From: Mesorhizobium sp. B2-4-3
GTDB taxonomy: Bacteria; Pseudomonadota; Alphaproteobacteria; Rhizobiales; Rhizobiaceae
Direction: 5' to 3'
Assembly (NCBI RefSeq): GCF_006442815.1
Contig: NZ_VFVL01000013.1
Location: 1 to 64,000, forward strand
Length of the DNA stretch: 64,000 bases
This document shows, piece after piece, positions 1 to 11,052 of this stretch (the first letter of the stretch is position 1; each line of letters begins with the position of its first letter). The notes below the pieces were generated by a model. The model did not search any database, was not told where the DNA came from, and worked only from the letters and a program-made list of their open reading frames with translations. The translations under genes were made by a program, and so were the position numbers.

Positions 1-61
1 GAAGAACAAACCTGTGACAAACGACATGGGGCGGAAAAGTTCATCCATCACTCTTGACCAC

Positions 62-114
62 GGTCATAAGAGGGTCTGCGCTCCGCTTCGCGTCGCTCCG
101 CCCTAGAATGACGA
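62..114. repeat. Partial copy of a long palindromic intergenic repeat (family A)
   Basis: This stretch ends in the same right arm (a CTCCGCCCT core followed by AGAATGACG or GGAATGACG) that closes the two full copies at 26672-26858 and 37385-37570. The left arm is not present in the first 60 bases, so the copy is partial or degraded. It lies just downstream of the terC stop and may form a stem at the transcript end. Confidence 0.5.
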
Positions 115-127
115 AAGTGTGCGAGCC

Positions 128-892
128 TCAGTGCCCCTCGCCCGACCCCTGCCTTTTACGCCGCCGCGCCAGCATGTTGAGGCCTTCGACCAGCGCCGAG
201 AACCCCATGGCCGCATAGATGTAGCCCTTGGGCACATGGTAGCCCATGCCGTCGGCGATCAGCGTCATGCCGATCATCAGCAGGAAGCCCAGCGCCAGCA
301 TCACGATAGAGGGGTTCCTGGCGATGAAATTGGCGAGCGGCGTCGCCGCCAGCATCATCACGCTCACCGCCACGATCACCGCGATATACATGATGGCGAT
401 CTCGTCGGTCATGCCGACGGCGGTTATGATGGAATCGATCGAGAAGACGAGGTCGAGCAGCAGGATCTGGAAGATCGCGCCGGCAAGGCTCATCTGCAGC
501 GTGCCGATCATCGTGTCCTGGTGGTCCTGCGGGTCGACCGTGTGATGGATCTCCTTGGTCGCCTTCCAGACCAGGAACAGGCCGCCGGCGATCAGGATCA
601 GGTCGCGCCAGGAAAAGCCGTGGCCGAAGGCGGTGAACACCGGCGCCGTCAGTTGCACGATGATGGAGATGGTGGCGAGCAGGATCAGGCGCATGATCAG
701 CGCCGCCGAGATGCCCAGCCGGCGCGCGCGGGCGCGCTGCGCTTCCGGCAGCTTGTTGGTCAGGATCGAGATGAAGATCAGATTGTCGATGCCGAGCACG
801 ATTTCCAGCACCACCAGGGTCAAAAGCGCGACCCATGCGGTCGGATCGGAAACAAAGTGAAAGTGCGGCGCCAGGAATTCGACAAGCTGCAT
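128..892 (-). CDS. TerC family integral membrane protein
   Basis: The 254-residue protein has about seven hydrophobic segments and the two acidic membrane motifs typical of Ter[10 protein letters not shown] near residue 33 and [10 protein letters not shown] near residue 150. TerC/YceF/YkoY proteins are linked to tellurite resistance and, more recently, to manganese or other metal export coupled to secreted enzymes; the exact substrate here is not visible. Length fits the family and the frame opens with ATG at 892. It is the last gene in a minus-strand group and is separated from the phosphodiesterase gene by about 80 bases. Function beyond family level is inference. Confidence 0.9.
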   Translation of the reverse strand: MQLVEFLAPHFHFVSDPTAWVALLTLVVLEIVLGIDNLIFISILTNKLPEAQRARARRLGISAALIMRLILLATISIIVQLTAPVFTAFGHGFSWRDLILIAGGLFLVWKATKEIHHTVDPQDHQDTMIGTLQMSLAGAIFQILLLDLVFSIDSIITAVGMTDEIAIMYIAVIVAVSVMMLAATPLANFIARNPSIVMLALGFLLMIGMTLIADGMGYHVPKGYIYAAMGFSALVEGLNMLARRRKRQGSGEGH

Positions 893-972
893 GAAGGTCG
901 TCCCCTCTACGATCTAGAGCAGTTTTCGCGGGTTTCGTCGCCAGTTAGGCACTGATCTCGCTTATATCAATG

Positions 973-1797
973 TCACGACCAGAAAGACGGCGCCGTTTCT
1001 TCCAGCCGCGGCCCGCGACGAAACGGCGCGATTTTTTCGGCAAGCCCGGTGCGGTCCGAAATATCGACGCCGACCCCGCACAACGTCGCCGGTCCGTTCG
1101 CTGCCTCGAAACGGCCCTTCGGCACCTTGGAAAGAAACCGGTTCAGCGGCTCTTCCTTGTCCATGCCGAGCGAGGAATCATAGTCGCCGCACATGCCGGC
1201 GTCCGAGATATAGGCGGTGCCGCCATTGAGGATCTGATGGTCGGCGGTCGGCTGATGCGTATGCGTGCCGACCACGAGGCTGGCGCGGCCGTCGACGAAA
1301 TGCGCGAAGCACATCTTCTCAGACGTCGCCTCGGCGTGGAAATCGACGATGGCCGCATCGGCCTGCTCGCCGAGCGGACAGGCGGCAAGCTCGCGCTCGC
1401 CGGCTTGGAACGGATCGTCGAGCTCCGGGTGCATGAAGACACGGCCCATGATGTTGGCGACCAGCACGCGCGCGCCATTGCGCGCGATATAGACGCCCGA
1501 GCCGCGCCCCGGCGTGCCCTTGGGGAAATTCGAAGGCCGCAAAAAGCGCTCCTCGCGCGGCGCGAAGATCAGCGCGTCGCGCTGGTCCCAGACATGGTTG
1601 CCGGTGGTGACGACATCCGCGCCCGCCGCGAGCGTCTCGCGGAAGATCTCCTCGGTGATGCCGAACCCGCCGGCGGCGTTCTCGCCATTGACGATGACGA
1701 AGTCGAGCTTGAAGTCGGAAATCAGCCCCGGCAGCTGTTCCCAAACCGCCGTGCGTCCCGTCTTGCCTACCATGTCGCCGAGGAAGAGAAGTCTCAT
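973..1797 (-). CDS. YmdB/TIGR00282-type metallophosphoesterase (2',3'-cyclic nucleotide phosphodiesterase family)
   Basis: The 274-residue protein shows the dinuclear metal site of this family: GDMVGKTGR at the N terminus, VNGENAAGG, GNHVWD and GTHTHQPTAD. Family members (Bacillus YmdB, Deinococcus DR1281) hydrolyse 2',3'-cAMP and affect RNA turnover or biofilm formation. Length (about 265-275) is normal. It lies downstream of the 5-formyltetrahydrofolate cyclo-ligase gene on the same strand with about 60 bases between them, so the pair may be cotranscribed with 6S RNA upstream, a common rhizobial arrangement. Physiological role in this organism is inference. Confidence 0.92.
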   Translation of the reverse strand: MRLLFLGDMVGKTGRTAVWEQLPGLISDFKLDFVIVNGENAAGGFGITEEIFRETLAAGADVVTTGNHVWDQRDALIFAPREERFLRPSNFPKGTPGRGSGVYIARNGARVLVANIMGRVFMHPELDDPFQAGERELAACPLGEQADAAIVDFHAEATSEKMCFAHFVDGRASLVVGTHTHQPTADHQILNGGTAYISDAGMCGDYDSSLGMDKEEPLNRFLSKVPKGRFEAANGPATLCGVGVDISDRTGLAEKIAPFRRGPRLEETAPSFWS

Positions 1798-1859
1798 ACG
1801 ATCCCGAGAAGTCTGCCAAGCTGCATGACTTCCGCGAAGACCATCAGCCTCGCCGCTAT

Positions 1860-2447
1860 CTATAATTGAGGCGTGAACCGGCGCAACCCGCTCTCGGTCA
1901 GTATTTCCGGAATGATGACGTCATGGTTCTCTTCCGGCACCCGCTCGACTTCCTGGCAGTCGAAGGCGATGCCGATCAGCCTGGGCGCGATGCCCTTGTC
2001 GGCCAGCCTGGCGATGGCGCGGTCGTAATAGCCGGCGCCATAGCCGATCCGGTGGCCGCGTGCGTCGAAGGCGGCGAGCGGCACCAGCATCAGCGTCGGG
2101 TCGAGCACTTCCGCCTCTTCATGCGGCCCGACGGTGCCGAACCCCATCTCGACCATCGGCGCGCCGCGCACCAGCTCGCGGAAGACGATCGTGGTCTTGT
2201 CGAGAATCGCCGGCAGGCAGAGCCTGGCGCCCTTCTCGCGCAGCGCGAACATCAGCGGCCGCACATCGACCTCCGAGCGCATCGGCCAGAAGCCGGAGAC
2301 GATCCGGCCGGGCTCGAAGTCTATTTTTTCCTTTGCGGCCTCGGCCATTTCGAGCGCGATTTCCACGCGCCAGAATTCGTCGAGCGCATCGCGGCGCGCC
2401 AGCGCTTCCTTGCGAAGCTGTTTTTTCAGGTCTTTTGAAGGTGACAT
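1860..2447 (-). CDS. ygfA: 5-formyltetrahydrofolate cyclo-ligase
   Basis: This enzyme converts 5-formyl-THF to 5,10-methenyl-THF with ATP. The 195-residue protein starting at MSPSKDLKK (ATG at 2445-2447) has the family C-terminal motif RIGYGAGYYDRAI, which binds ATP and folate, and the FWPMRSEVD segment in the first half. The frame is open upstream to 2540, but that extension runs into the 6S RNA and is not family-like, so the internal ATG is preferred. The gene sits immediately downstream of a 6S RNA on the same strand, the classical ssrS-ygfA linkage. Confidence 0.93.
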   Translation of the reverse strand: MSPSKDLKKQLRKEALARRDALDEFWRVEIALEMAEAAKEKIDFEPGRIVSGFWPMRSEVDVRPLMFALREKGARLCLPAILDKTTIVFRELVRGAPMVEMGFGTVGPHEEAEVLDPTLMLVPLAAFDARGHRIGYGAGYYDRAIARLADKGIAPRLIGIAFDCQEVERVPEENHDVIIPEILTESGLRRFTPQL

Positions 2448-2534
2448 GCGCCGACGGTAGAGATGACCATATCTGGGCGAAGTTGCAGGAGCGACGTTTT
2501 CTACCGCATGGTTCCCAAAATCGGGAGGGTGACG

Positions 2535-2688
2535 ATCCACACAACCGGTGGAGAGGTCGATCCCGGGTGCCTACAAAGTAGGTGGGCGCCGTGTGAGAAA
2601 ACCCACGGGTCTTCCCAGGGACAGCTCCCTAAGGATCGATAAGGCCCCGGGGATAAGTTTCTCCTGCCGGGAAGCGCAGACCGCCGGG
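2535..2688 (-). ncRNA. ssrS: 6S RNA (approximate ends)
   Basis: The minus strand between ygfA and the divergent MoxR gene folds like 6S RNA. A closing stem is formed by CCGGCAGGAGA (near 2665) and TCTCCACCGG (near 2552). An inner stem is formed by TCGATCC and GGATCGA, separated from the closing stem by an unpaired, C/G-rich bubble. Small hairpins such as CCTACTTTGTAGG follow. A TATATT box at 2693-2698 lies about seven bases before the proposed 5' end. 6S RNA binds housekeeping RNA polymerase holoenzyme and is commonly encoded directly upstream of ygfA. Ends are approximate; identity rests on structure and synteny, not on a covariance search. Confidence 0.72.
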
Positions 2689-2847
2689 AGCAAATATAGG
2701 CCGATGGTTAGCCGAGCGCCAGTGAAACGGGCGACCATTCGCCTGTAATTCGTCTTGCAGACCATCCTGATAGGGAGCTCTTCCGCGACCGCCCTTGCGC
2801 GGCCCGTCCAGCCTCCTTACGGTCCGGCCGCACGGACAGGAGAAAAG

Positions 2848-3687
2848 ATGCGTTTCGAAGGCACCGCGGCCTATGTCGCCGACAAGGATCTGATGGTCGC
2901 GGTCAACGCCGCGATCGCGCTGGAACGGCCCTTGCTGGTAAAGGGCGAGCCCGGCACCGGCAAGACCGAGCTCGCCCGCCAGGTGGCGTCGGCGCTCGGG
3001 CTCGAGTTCATCGAATGGAACGTCAAGTCCACCACCAAGGCGCAGCAGGGCCTCTACGAATATGACGCCGTCTCGCGGCTGCGCGACAGCCAGCTCGGCG
3101 ACGAGCGCTTCAACGACATCGCCAACTACATCAAGCGCGGCAAGCTGTGGGACGCCTTCGCGGCGCAAAAGAAAGTCGTGCTTTTGATCGACGAGATCGA
3201 CAAGGCTGACATCGAGTTCCCCAACGACCTCCTGCAGGAACTCGACCGGATGGAGTTCTTCGTCTACGAGACCGGCGAGACGATCCGCGCCGAGTTCAGG
3301 CCGATCGTCATCATCACATCGAACAACGAGAAGGAACTGCCGGACGCCTTCCTGCGCCGCTGCTTCTTCCACTACATCCGCTTCCCCGACATCGATACCC
3401 TGCACCGGATCGTCGAGGTGCATTACCCCGGCATCAAGCAGAACCTGGTGCGGGCGGCACTCGCGCAGTTCTACGAGATCCGCGAGGTGCCGGGCCTGAA
3501 GAAGAAGCCGTCTACCTCCGAGGCGCTCGACTGGATCCGCCTGCTGGTCGCCGACGACATCGCGCCCGAGGATCTGCGCGCGGATCCGAAGAACGTGCTG
3601 CCGAAGCTGCACGGCGCGCTGCTGAAGAACGAGCAGGACGTGCACCTGTTCGAGCGCCTGGCCTTTATGGCGAGGCGGCAACAGTAA
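2848..3687 (+). CDS. MoxR-type AAA+ ATPase
   Basis: The 279-residue protein has Walker A GEPGTGKTEL near residue 34, Walker B VVLLIDEIDKAD, and the sensor segment IIITSNNEKELPDAFLRR followed by a C-terminal helical lid. MoxR ATPases act as chaperones that, together with a VWA-domain partner, mature or activate target enzymes. The chosen ATG at 2848 is preceded by AGGAGAAAAG; an upstream ATG at 2755 would add 31 residues not typical of the family. A VWA partner lies two genes downstream (4309-5499), with a GNAT gene in between. The client protein is unknown. Confidence 0.9.
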   Translation: MRFEGTAAYVADKDLMVAVNAAIALERPLLVKGEPGTGKTELARQVASALGLEFIEWNVKSTTKAQQGLYEYDAVSRLRDSQLGDERFNDIANYIKRGKLWDAFAAQKKVVLLIDEIDKADIEFPNDLLQELDRMEFFVYETGETIRAEFRPIVIITSNNEKELPDAFLRRCFFHYIRFPDIDTLHRIVEVHYPGIKQNLVRAALAQFYEIREVPGLKKKPSTSEALDWIRLLVADDIAPEDLRADPKNVLPKLHGALLKNEQDVHLFERLAFMARRQQ

Positions 3688-3688
3688 T

Positions 3689-3770
3689 GCATGTCGCCCA
3701 GAAGTGTGGAGCGGTTCTGGGACAACGACATGCATAAAACAAGGAGCTAAAGCGCGTCGCGCTTTAGCCC
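3689..3770. repeat. Intergenic two-stem palindromic repeat (RIME-like, copy 1)
   Basis: The first module has arms GCATGTCGCCCAGAA and TTCTGGGACAACGACATGC around GTGTGGAGCGG. The second is a perfect 10-bp stem, GCTAAAGCGC (3746-3755) and GCGCTTTAGC (3759-3768), with a 3-base loop. The same two-module design occurs at 10951-11043 and, as the first module only, at 12676-12718. It resembles the rhizobial intergenic mosaic elements known from Rhizobium and Sinorhizobium; that assignment is inference. Confidence 0.75.
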
Positions 3771-3854
3771 GCAGCAATAGTGCTTTCCCGTCCGTGGACC
3801 GTTGCCGGCGAGCGGCCGCCGCCGCAGCTTCGGGTCAAAATGTTGGAGGAAAAA

Positions 3855-4301
3855 ATGTCCGAGATCACCATCCGCCCGCTCGCGCAGTCCAATCACGCCG
3901 ACTGGCGCCGGCTTTGGACCGACTATCTGACCTTCTACGAGACAAAGCTGCCGGAAGAGGTCTACGCGATCACCTGGAAGCGGCTATTCACGGATGGCGA
4001 GTTCGAGCCGAAAGGTCTCATCGCCACGCTCGACGGCAAGGCCGTCGGCCTCACCCACTATCTCTATCACCGCTCGGGCTGGTCCGAGAAAAACAACTGC
4101 TACCTGCAGGACCTGTTCGCCGACCCCAAGGTGCGCGGCAAGGGCGTGGGCGCGGCGCTGATCAAGGCCGTGCAGGATGAGGCCGGCAAGATCGGTGTCA
4201 AGAACGTCTACTGGATGACGCATGAGACCAATGCCACGGCGCGCCGGCTCTATGATCACGTCGCGCGGCGAACGGGCTTCATCGAATACGATCTGCTATA
4301 A
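3855..4301 (+). CDS. GNAT family N-acetyltransferase
   Basis: The 148-residue protein has the acetyl-CoA binding segment LFADPKVRGKGVGAALI (motif A, R/Q-x-x-G-x-G/A) near residue 90 and the C-terminal NATARRLYD helix typical of GNAT motif B. The start at 3855 is supported by GGAGGA eight bases upstream; an in-frame ATG at 3780 lies in the repeat. The stop is only seven bases before the VWA gene, so the two are almost certainly cotranscribed, and this acetyltransferase sits inside a MoxR/VWA pair. Substrate is unknown. Confidence 0.88.
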   Translation: MSEITIRPLAQSNHADWRRLWTDYLTFYETKLPEEVYAITWKRLFTDGEFEPKGLIATLDGKAVGLTHYLYHRSGWSEKNNCYLQDLFADPKVRGKGVGAALIKAVQDEAGKIGVKNVYWMTHETNATARRLYDHVARRTGFIEYDLL

Positions 4302-4308
4302 GGGGCCG

Positions 4309-5499
4309 ATGTTCATCCCCTTCTTCCTCGAGCTGAAGGCCGCGCGGGTTCCCGTTTCGCTCAGGGAATATCTGTCGCTGCTGGAAGGGCTGGAAGCCGG
4401 GCTGGTCGATTACGACGTCGAGGCTTTCTACTACCTCGCGCGCTCGGCCCTGGTGAAGGACGAGCGCCATATCGACCGTTTCGACCAGGTCTTCGCGCAT
4501 GTCTTCAAGGGCGTCGAGGCGCTTGGCGGTCCCGACGCCGTCGATGTCGCCAACATCCCGGAAGAGTGGCTGCGCCGGCTGGCCGAAAAGCACCTGACCG
4601 AGGAGGAGAAGAAGCTGGTCGAAGCGCTCGGCGGCTTCGACAAGCTGATGGAGACGCTGAAGCGACGCCTCGAGGAACAAAAGGGCCGCCACCAGGGCGG
4701 CTCGAAATGGATCGGCACCGGCGGCACCTCGCCCTTCGGCGCCTATGGCTACAACCCTGAAGGCGTGCGCATCGGCCAGCATGAAAGCCGGCATCGCCGC
4801 GCGGTGAAGGTCTGGGACAAGCGCGAGTTCAGGAACTTAGACGACACCGTCGAGCTCGGCACGCGCAACATCAAGGTGGCGCTGAAGCGGCTGCGCCGGT
4901 GGGTGCGTGAGGGCGCCGAGGAGGAGTTCGACCTTCCCGGCACCATCCACGCCACCGCCGAGCACGGCTATCTCGACGTCAAAACGCGGCCCGAGCGGCG
5001 CAACGCGGTGAAGCTTCTGATGTTCTTCGATGTCGGCGGCTCGATGGACGACCACATCCGCGGCGTCGAGGAATTGTTCTCGGCCGCGCGCGCCGAGTTC
5101 CGCCAGCTCGAATATTTCTACTTCCATAATTGCCTCTACGAGCGCGTCTGGAAGGACAATCGGCGGCGGCTGGCCGAGACGATCCCGACCTTCGACCTCA
5201 TCCACAAATACGGGCCGGACTACAAGGTGATCGTCGTCGGCGACGCCTCGATGAGCCCCTATGAGATCGCGCATCCCGGCGGCTCGGTCGAGCATTGGAA
5301 TCCGGAGGCCGGAAGTGTGTGGATGGCCCGCCTGTTGCGGCAATGGCCAAATGCGATCTGGCTGAACCCGGAAGCCGAGAAGAACTGGCGCTACACGCAT
5401 TCGATCCAGTTGATCGGCGACATCTTCGGCGGCCGCATGTTCCCGCTGACATTGGCCGGACTTGGCGCTGCGACCAGGCAGTTGTCGCGCAAGCACTAG
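4309..5499 (+). CDS. VWA domain protein of the CoxE-like family, MoxR partner
   Basis: The 396-residue protein starts MFIPFFLELKAARVPVS. It has an N-terminal helical region, a charged linker with KWIGTGGTSPFG near residue 140, and a C-terminal VWA domain whose metal site reads FFDVGGSMDD. The MIDAS is therefore DxGGS, as in many CoxE/COG3552 proteins. MoxR plus VWA pairs act together in assembly or activation of cofactor enzymes (CoxD/CoxE, NorQ/NorD, RavA/ViaA). No obvious client enzyme is next door, since msrB follows 93 bases later. The upstream open frame to 4222 overlaps the GNAT gene and is rejected as a start. Confidence 0.88.
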   Translation: MFIPFFLELKAARVPVSLREYLSLLEGLEAGLVDYDVEAFYYLARSALVKDERHIDRFDQVFAHVFKGVEALGGPDAVDVANIPEEWLRRLAEKHLTEEEKKLVEALGGFDKLMETLKRRLEEQKGRHQGGSKWIGTGGTSPFGAYGYNPEGVRIGQHESRHRRAVKVWDKREFRNLDDTVELGTRNIKVALKRLRRWVREGAEEEFDLPGTIHATAEHGYLDVKTRPERRNAVKLLMFFDVGGSMDDHIRGVEELFSAARAEFRQLEYFYFHNCLYERVWKDNRRRLAETIPTFDLIHKYGPDYKVIVVGDASMSPYEIAHPGGSVEHWNPEAGSVWMARLLRQWPNAIWLNPEAEKNWRYTHSIQLIGDIFGGRMFPLTLAGLGAATRQLSRKH

Positions 5500-5592
5500 C
5501 TCGCTTTCACTGGCGGCGTTTGTAACAAATACCTATGTTCGGGCGAATACCCGTTGCAAGCAACAACGAGCCGCCAAGGCCGAGGAGATTCT

Positions 5593-5997
5593 ATGGACAC
5601 CCACGCCTATCCCGTCACCCGCACCGATGCCGAGTGGCGCACCCGGCTGACGCCGGAGCAGTATGCCGTGATGCGCAACCACGGCACCGAGCGCCCCGGC
5701 AGCTGCGCCCTGCTCTACGAGAAGCGCGCCGGCACCTTCCATTGCGTCGGCTGCGACCAGCCGCTGTTCGAATCCAAGCTGAAATTCGAGAGCGGCACCG
5801 GCTGGCCGAGCTTCAACGATCCGGTCCCGGGCTCGATCGACACCACCGTCGACCGCAGCTACGGCATGGTCCGCACCGAATGCCATTGCGCGCGCTGCGG
5901 CAGCCATCTCGGCCATGTCTTCGAGGATGGGCCGCCGCCGACCGGCCTGCGCTATTGCATCAATGGCGTGGCATTGCGCTTCGAGCCTGCGGCCTGA
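5593..5997 (+). CDS. msrB: Peptide-methionine (R)-S-oxide reductase MsrB
   Basis: MsrB reduces the R epimer of methionine sulfoxide in proteins using thioredoxin. The 134-residue protein has both zinc CxxC pairs ([11 protein letters not shown] and [12 protein letters not shown]), the GTGWPSF substrate motif and the catalytic cysteine in RYCINGVAL near the C terminus. ATG at 5593 is preceded by GAGGAGATT; the ATG at 5554 lacks a comparable ribosome site. Normal length. A bidirectional hairpin terminator follows. Confidence 0.95.
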   Translation: MDTHAYPVTRTDAEWRTRLTPEQYAVMRNHGTERPGSCALLYEKRAGTFHCVGCDQPLFESKLKFESGTGWPSFNDPVPGSIDTTVDRSYGMVRTECHCARCGSHLGHVFEDGPPPTGLRYCINGVALRFEPAA

Positions 5998-6017
5998 CCG
6001 AGGTTTCCAGTCTTCGC

Positions 6018-6040
6018 AAAGGGCGGCTTCGGCCGCCTTT
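6018..6040. terminator. Bidirectional hairpin terminator between convergent genes
   Basis: GGCGGC-TTCG-GCCGCC type stem flanked by AAA on the left and TTTGTC on the right. It sits between the msrB stop (5997, plus) and the membrane protein stop (6051, minus), so it can terminate both transcripts. Confidence 0.7.
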
Positions 6041-6050
6041 GTCATATAGC

Positions 6051-6347
6051 TCATGTCACGACCGTCGCGATCAGCCAGAGCGCGGAACCCAGCATCATCA
6101 GTTGCGCCTTGAAGCCCCCGACCTTCTCCGCCGTCCGCCAGACGGCGACCGTCAGGAAGATGGTGTAGGGAACGGGGAGGAAATGCACCGCCAGCACCAG
6201 CCAGAGCGGCAGCTTCAGCCCGAGCAGGACCAACGCCAGCGCCGAAGAGGCGATGCTCAAGATCGTCCCGACCAGCAGCATGTCACGCCAGAACAGCCGG
6301 TCGAGCAGCGCTTCGCCCCTCCACCGCGTACGGAAAAAACCCGTCAT
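6051..6347 (-). CDS. Small integral membrane protein, unknown function
   Basis: The 98-residue protein has a basic N terminus (MTGFFRTRWRGE) and three predicted membrane segments near residues 24-44, 48-68 and 78-96. No recognised motif. It is the last gene of a minus-strand trio (UPF0335 protein, 6358-6798 hypothetical, this gene) with only ten bases to the preceding gene, which supports cotranscription. A hairpin terminator follows. Function unknown. Confidence 0.7.
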   Translation of the reverse strand: MTGFFRTRWRGEALLDRLFWRDMLLVGTILSIASSALALVLLGLKLPLWLVLAVHFLPVPYTIFLTVAVWRTAEKVGGFKAQLMMLGSALWLIATVVT

Positions 6348-6357
6348 CGCCGGCGAC

Positions 6358-6798
6358 CTATCCCTGCCCGAGAACTTCGGTCACAGCCTCTTCGAAGCGT
6401 GAGCATTCCCTCACCAGCCAGTCGGTCATGGCCGGCCAATTGTCCTCGGCGTAGCAGTTTACCCGCCACATCGAGTTGATGCCGAGACCTTCACAACTCT
6501 GCTCGGGCCTTAGCTTCAGCCTGGATTCGATCGCCGGCTGGAACGGTTTCAGCCGCGACCATGATTGTGTGGCGCCGAACTTCTCATTGCGCCCGAAGAA
6601 GACGCCGACATGGTTCTGCGCCGGCGCGACATACATCGAAAGGACCAAGGCGAAATCCGGCAGCCCGCGCTGCCAGAACCATGGCCCGCGTCGCGCCAGC
6701 CTTTGCCTTTCTTGCGGGTGCCGCTCGGCGAACAACGCCCAGAAGCCGCGATGGCGGAACTCCGAGGCGCGACGGCCGCCGAAGTCGAATTCGTTCAT
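6358..6798 (-). CDS. Hypothetical protein, aromatic-rich soluble
   Basis: The 146-residue protein starts MNEFDFGGRRASEFRH (ATG 6796-6798). It is soluble-looking and rich in Trp, Phe and Arg, with a segment VGVFFGRNEKFGAT that may form a beta hairpin and a C-terminal LVRECSRFEEAV helix. I recognise a faint resemblance to DUF4268-like nuclease-associated domains but not enough to assign. An upstream in-frame extension to 6963 overlaps the UPF0335 gene and is rejected. Located 22 bases after that gene, probably in one operon. Confidence 0.65.
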   Translation of the reverse strand: MNEFDFGGRRASEFRHRGFWALFAERHPQERQRLARRGPWFWQRGLPDFALVLSMYVAPAQNHVGVFFGRNEKFGATQSWSRLKPFQPAIESRLKLRPEQSCEGLGINSMWRVNCYAEDNWPAMTDWLVRECSRFEEAVTEVLGQG

Positions 6799-6820
6799 GG
6801 CCGGTCTCCGGCCATGCGCC

Positions 6821-7081
6821 TCAGACCATGCCGAGGGCGGCCTTGTAGAGATCCAGGATCGACTCTTCTTCCTGGCGCTCGGCCTGGTCCTTCTTGCGCA
6901 GCCGCACGATCGTGCGGATCGCCTTGGTGTCGAAACCGGTGCCCTTGGCCTCGCCATAGACATCCTTGATGTCGTCGGAGATCGTCTTCTTTTCTTCCTC
7001 GAGTCGCTCGATGCGCTCGATGATGGTGCGCAGCTGGCCGGCGGCTACAGTCTGGCTGGTCTCAGTGATTTCGTCGGCCAT
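6821..7081 (-). CDS. UPF0335 / DUF2312 family protein
   Basis: The 86-residue protein [18 protein letters not shown] is highly typical of the alphaproteobacterial DUF2312 family: an N-terminal coiled coil ([14 protein letters not shown]) followed by [18 protein letters not shown] and a C-terminal helix ending DLYKAALG. Family function is unknown. The ATG at 7081 matches family length; an ATG at 7108 or 7123 is also in frame. First gene of a likely three-gene minus-strand operon. Confidence 0.92.
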   Translation of the reverse strand: MADEITETSQTVAAGQLRTIIERIERLEEEKKTISDDIKDVYGEAKGTGFDTKAIRTIVRLRKKDQAERQEEESILDLYKAALGMV

Positions 7082-7233
7082 TTTTCTCTCCGCGTCTTCT
7101 GGAGCCATGGCGATTCCCACCACGGCGAATTGGAGCGGGTTCCCTGCCCGAGCGGACGCGGCGGGTCAAGACACTTGTCGAGCGGCTGTGGACGGCTGCT
7201 GCCAGCCGCCCTTCAAGCATCGCGCCGCGACCG

Positions 7234-10692
<3,459 letters not shown>

Positions 10693-10758
10693 GGACTGGG
10701 CTCCAGCAGCGTAAGGGAAGATGAACCGGCGCAATGATTAGCGTGAAAATGCTGCAGT

Positions 10759-10806
10759 GCAAACAAATTTGAGCGACACCTAAAACGATTTAAGTCGCTT
10801 GTTTGC
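10759..10806. promoter_or_regulatory. Imperfect inverted repeat upstream of pyc
   Basis: GCAAACAA (10759-10766) plus GCGAC (10773-10777) is mirrored by GTCGC (10794-10798) plus TTGTTTGC (10799-10806). The element lies 67-114 bases upstream of the proposed pyc start. It could be an operator or a leader-RNA stem; nothing in the sequence identifies the regulator. I do not see a convincing full sigma70 promoter here. Confidence 0.35.
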
Positions 10807-10906
10807 GTCAAACTGCTATTGCCGTTCTTCGAACACCGTAAGCGGGCGGTCGACGGGCATTCCCGAGCGCGCCGCGCGGAGCTTTCCGGTTGGCCCCACC
10901 CGCAAA

Positions 10907-10940
10907 CGGAAATGCCCGGCGCGAGCGCCGGGCATTTCCG
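10907..10940 (-). terminator. Strong hairpin downstream of the liv binding-protein gene
   Basis: Perfect 14-bp inverted repeat (10907-10920 and 10927-10940) with a 6-base loop. On the minus strand it is followed by TTTGCG. It lies about 110 bases past the stop of the binding-protein gene and before pyc, so it probably insulates pyc from the liv transcript. Confidence 0.65.
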
Positions 10941-10950
10941 AAAAGTAGGC

Positions 10951-11043
10951 TAAAGCATGTCTCCCGAAAGTGTGCAGCGGTTTCGGGACGAAGACATGCT
11001 TGAAATGAAGGACCTAAAGCAGGTCTCACGACCTGCTTTAGGG
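10951..11043. repeat. Intergenic two-stem palindromic repeat (RIME-like, copy 2)
   Basis: The first module runs from AAAGCATGTCTCCCGAAAG to CGAAGACATGC. The second is a perfect 12-bp stem, 11013-11024 and 11031-11042, with a 6-base loop. It is the same architecture as 3689-3770. It begins ten bases after the stop codon of the binding-protein gene. Together with the hairpin at 10907-10940 and spacer it fills the 360-base gap before pyc; no gene is seen there. Confidence 0.75.
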
Positions 11044-11052
11044 TTTGCCGGC

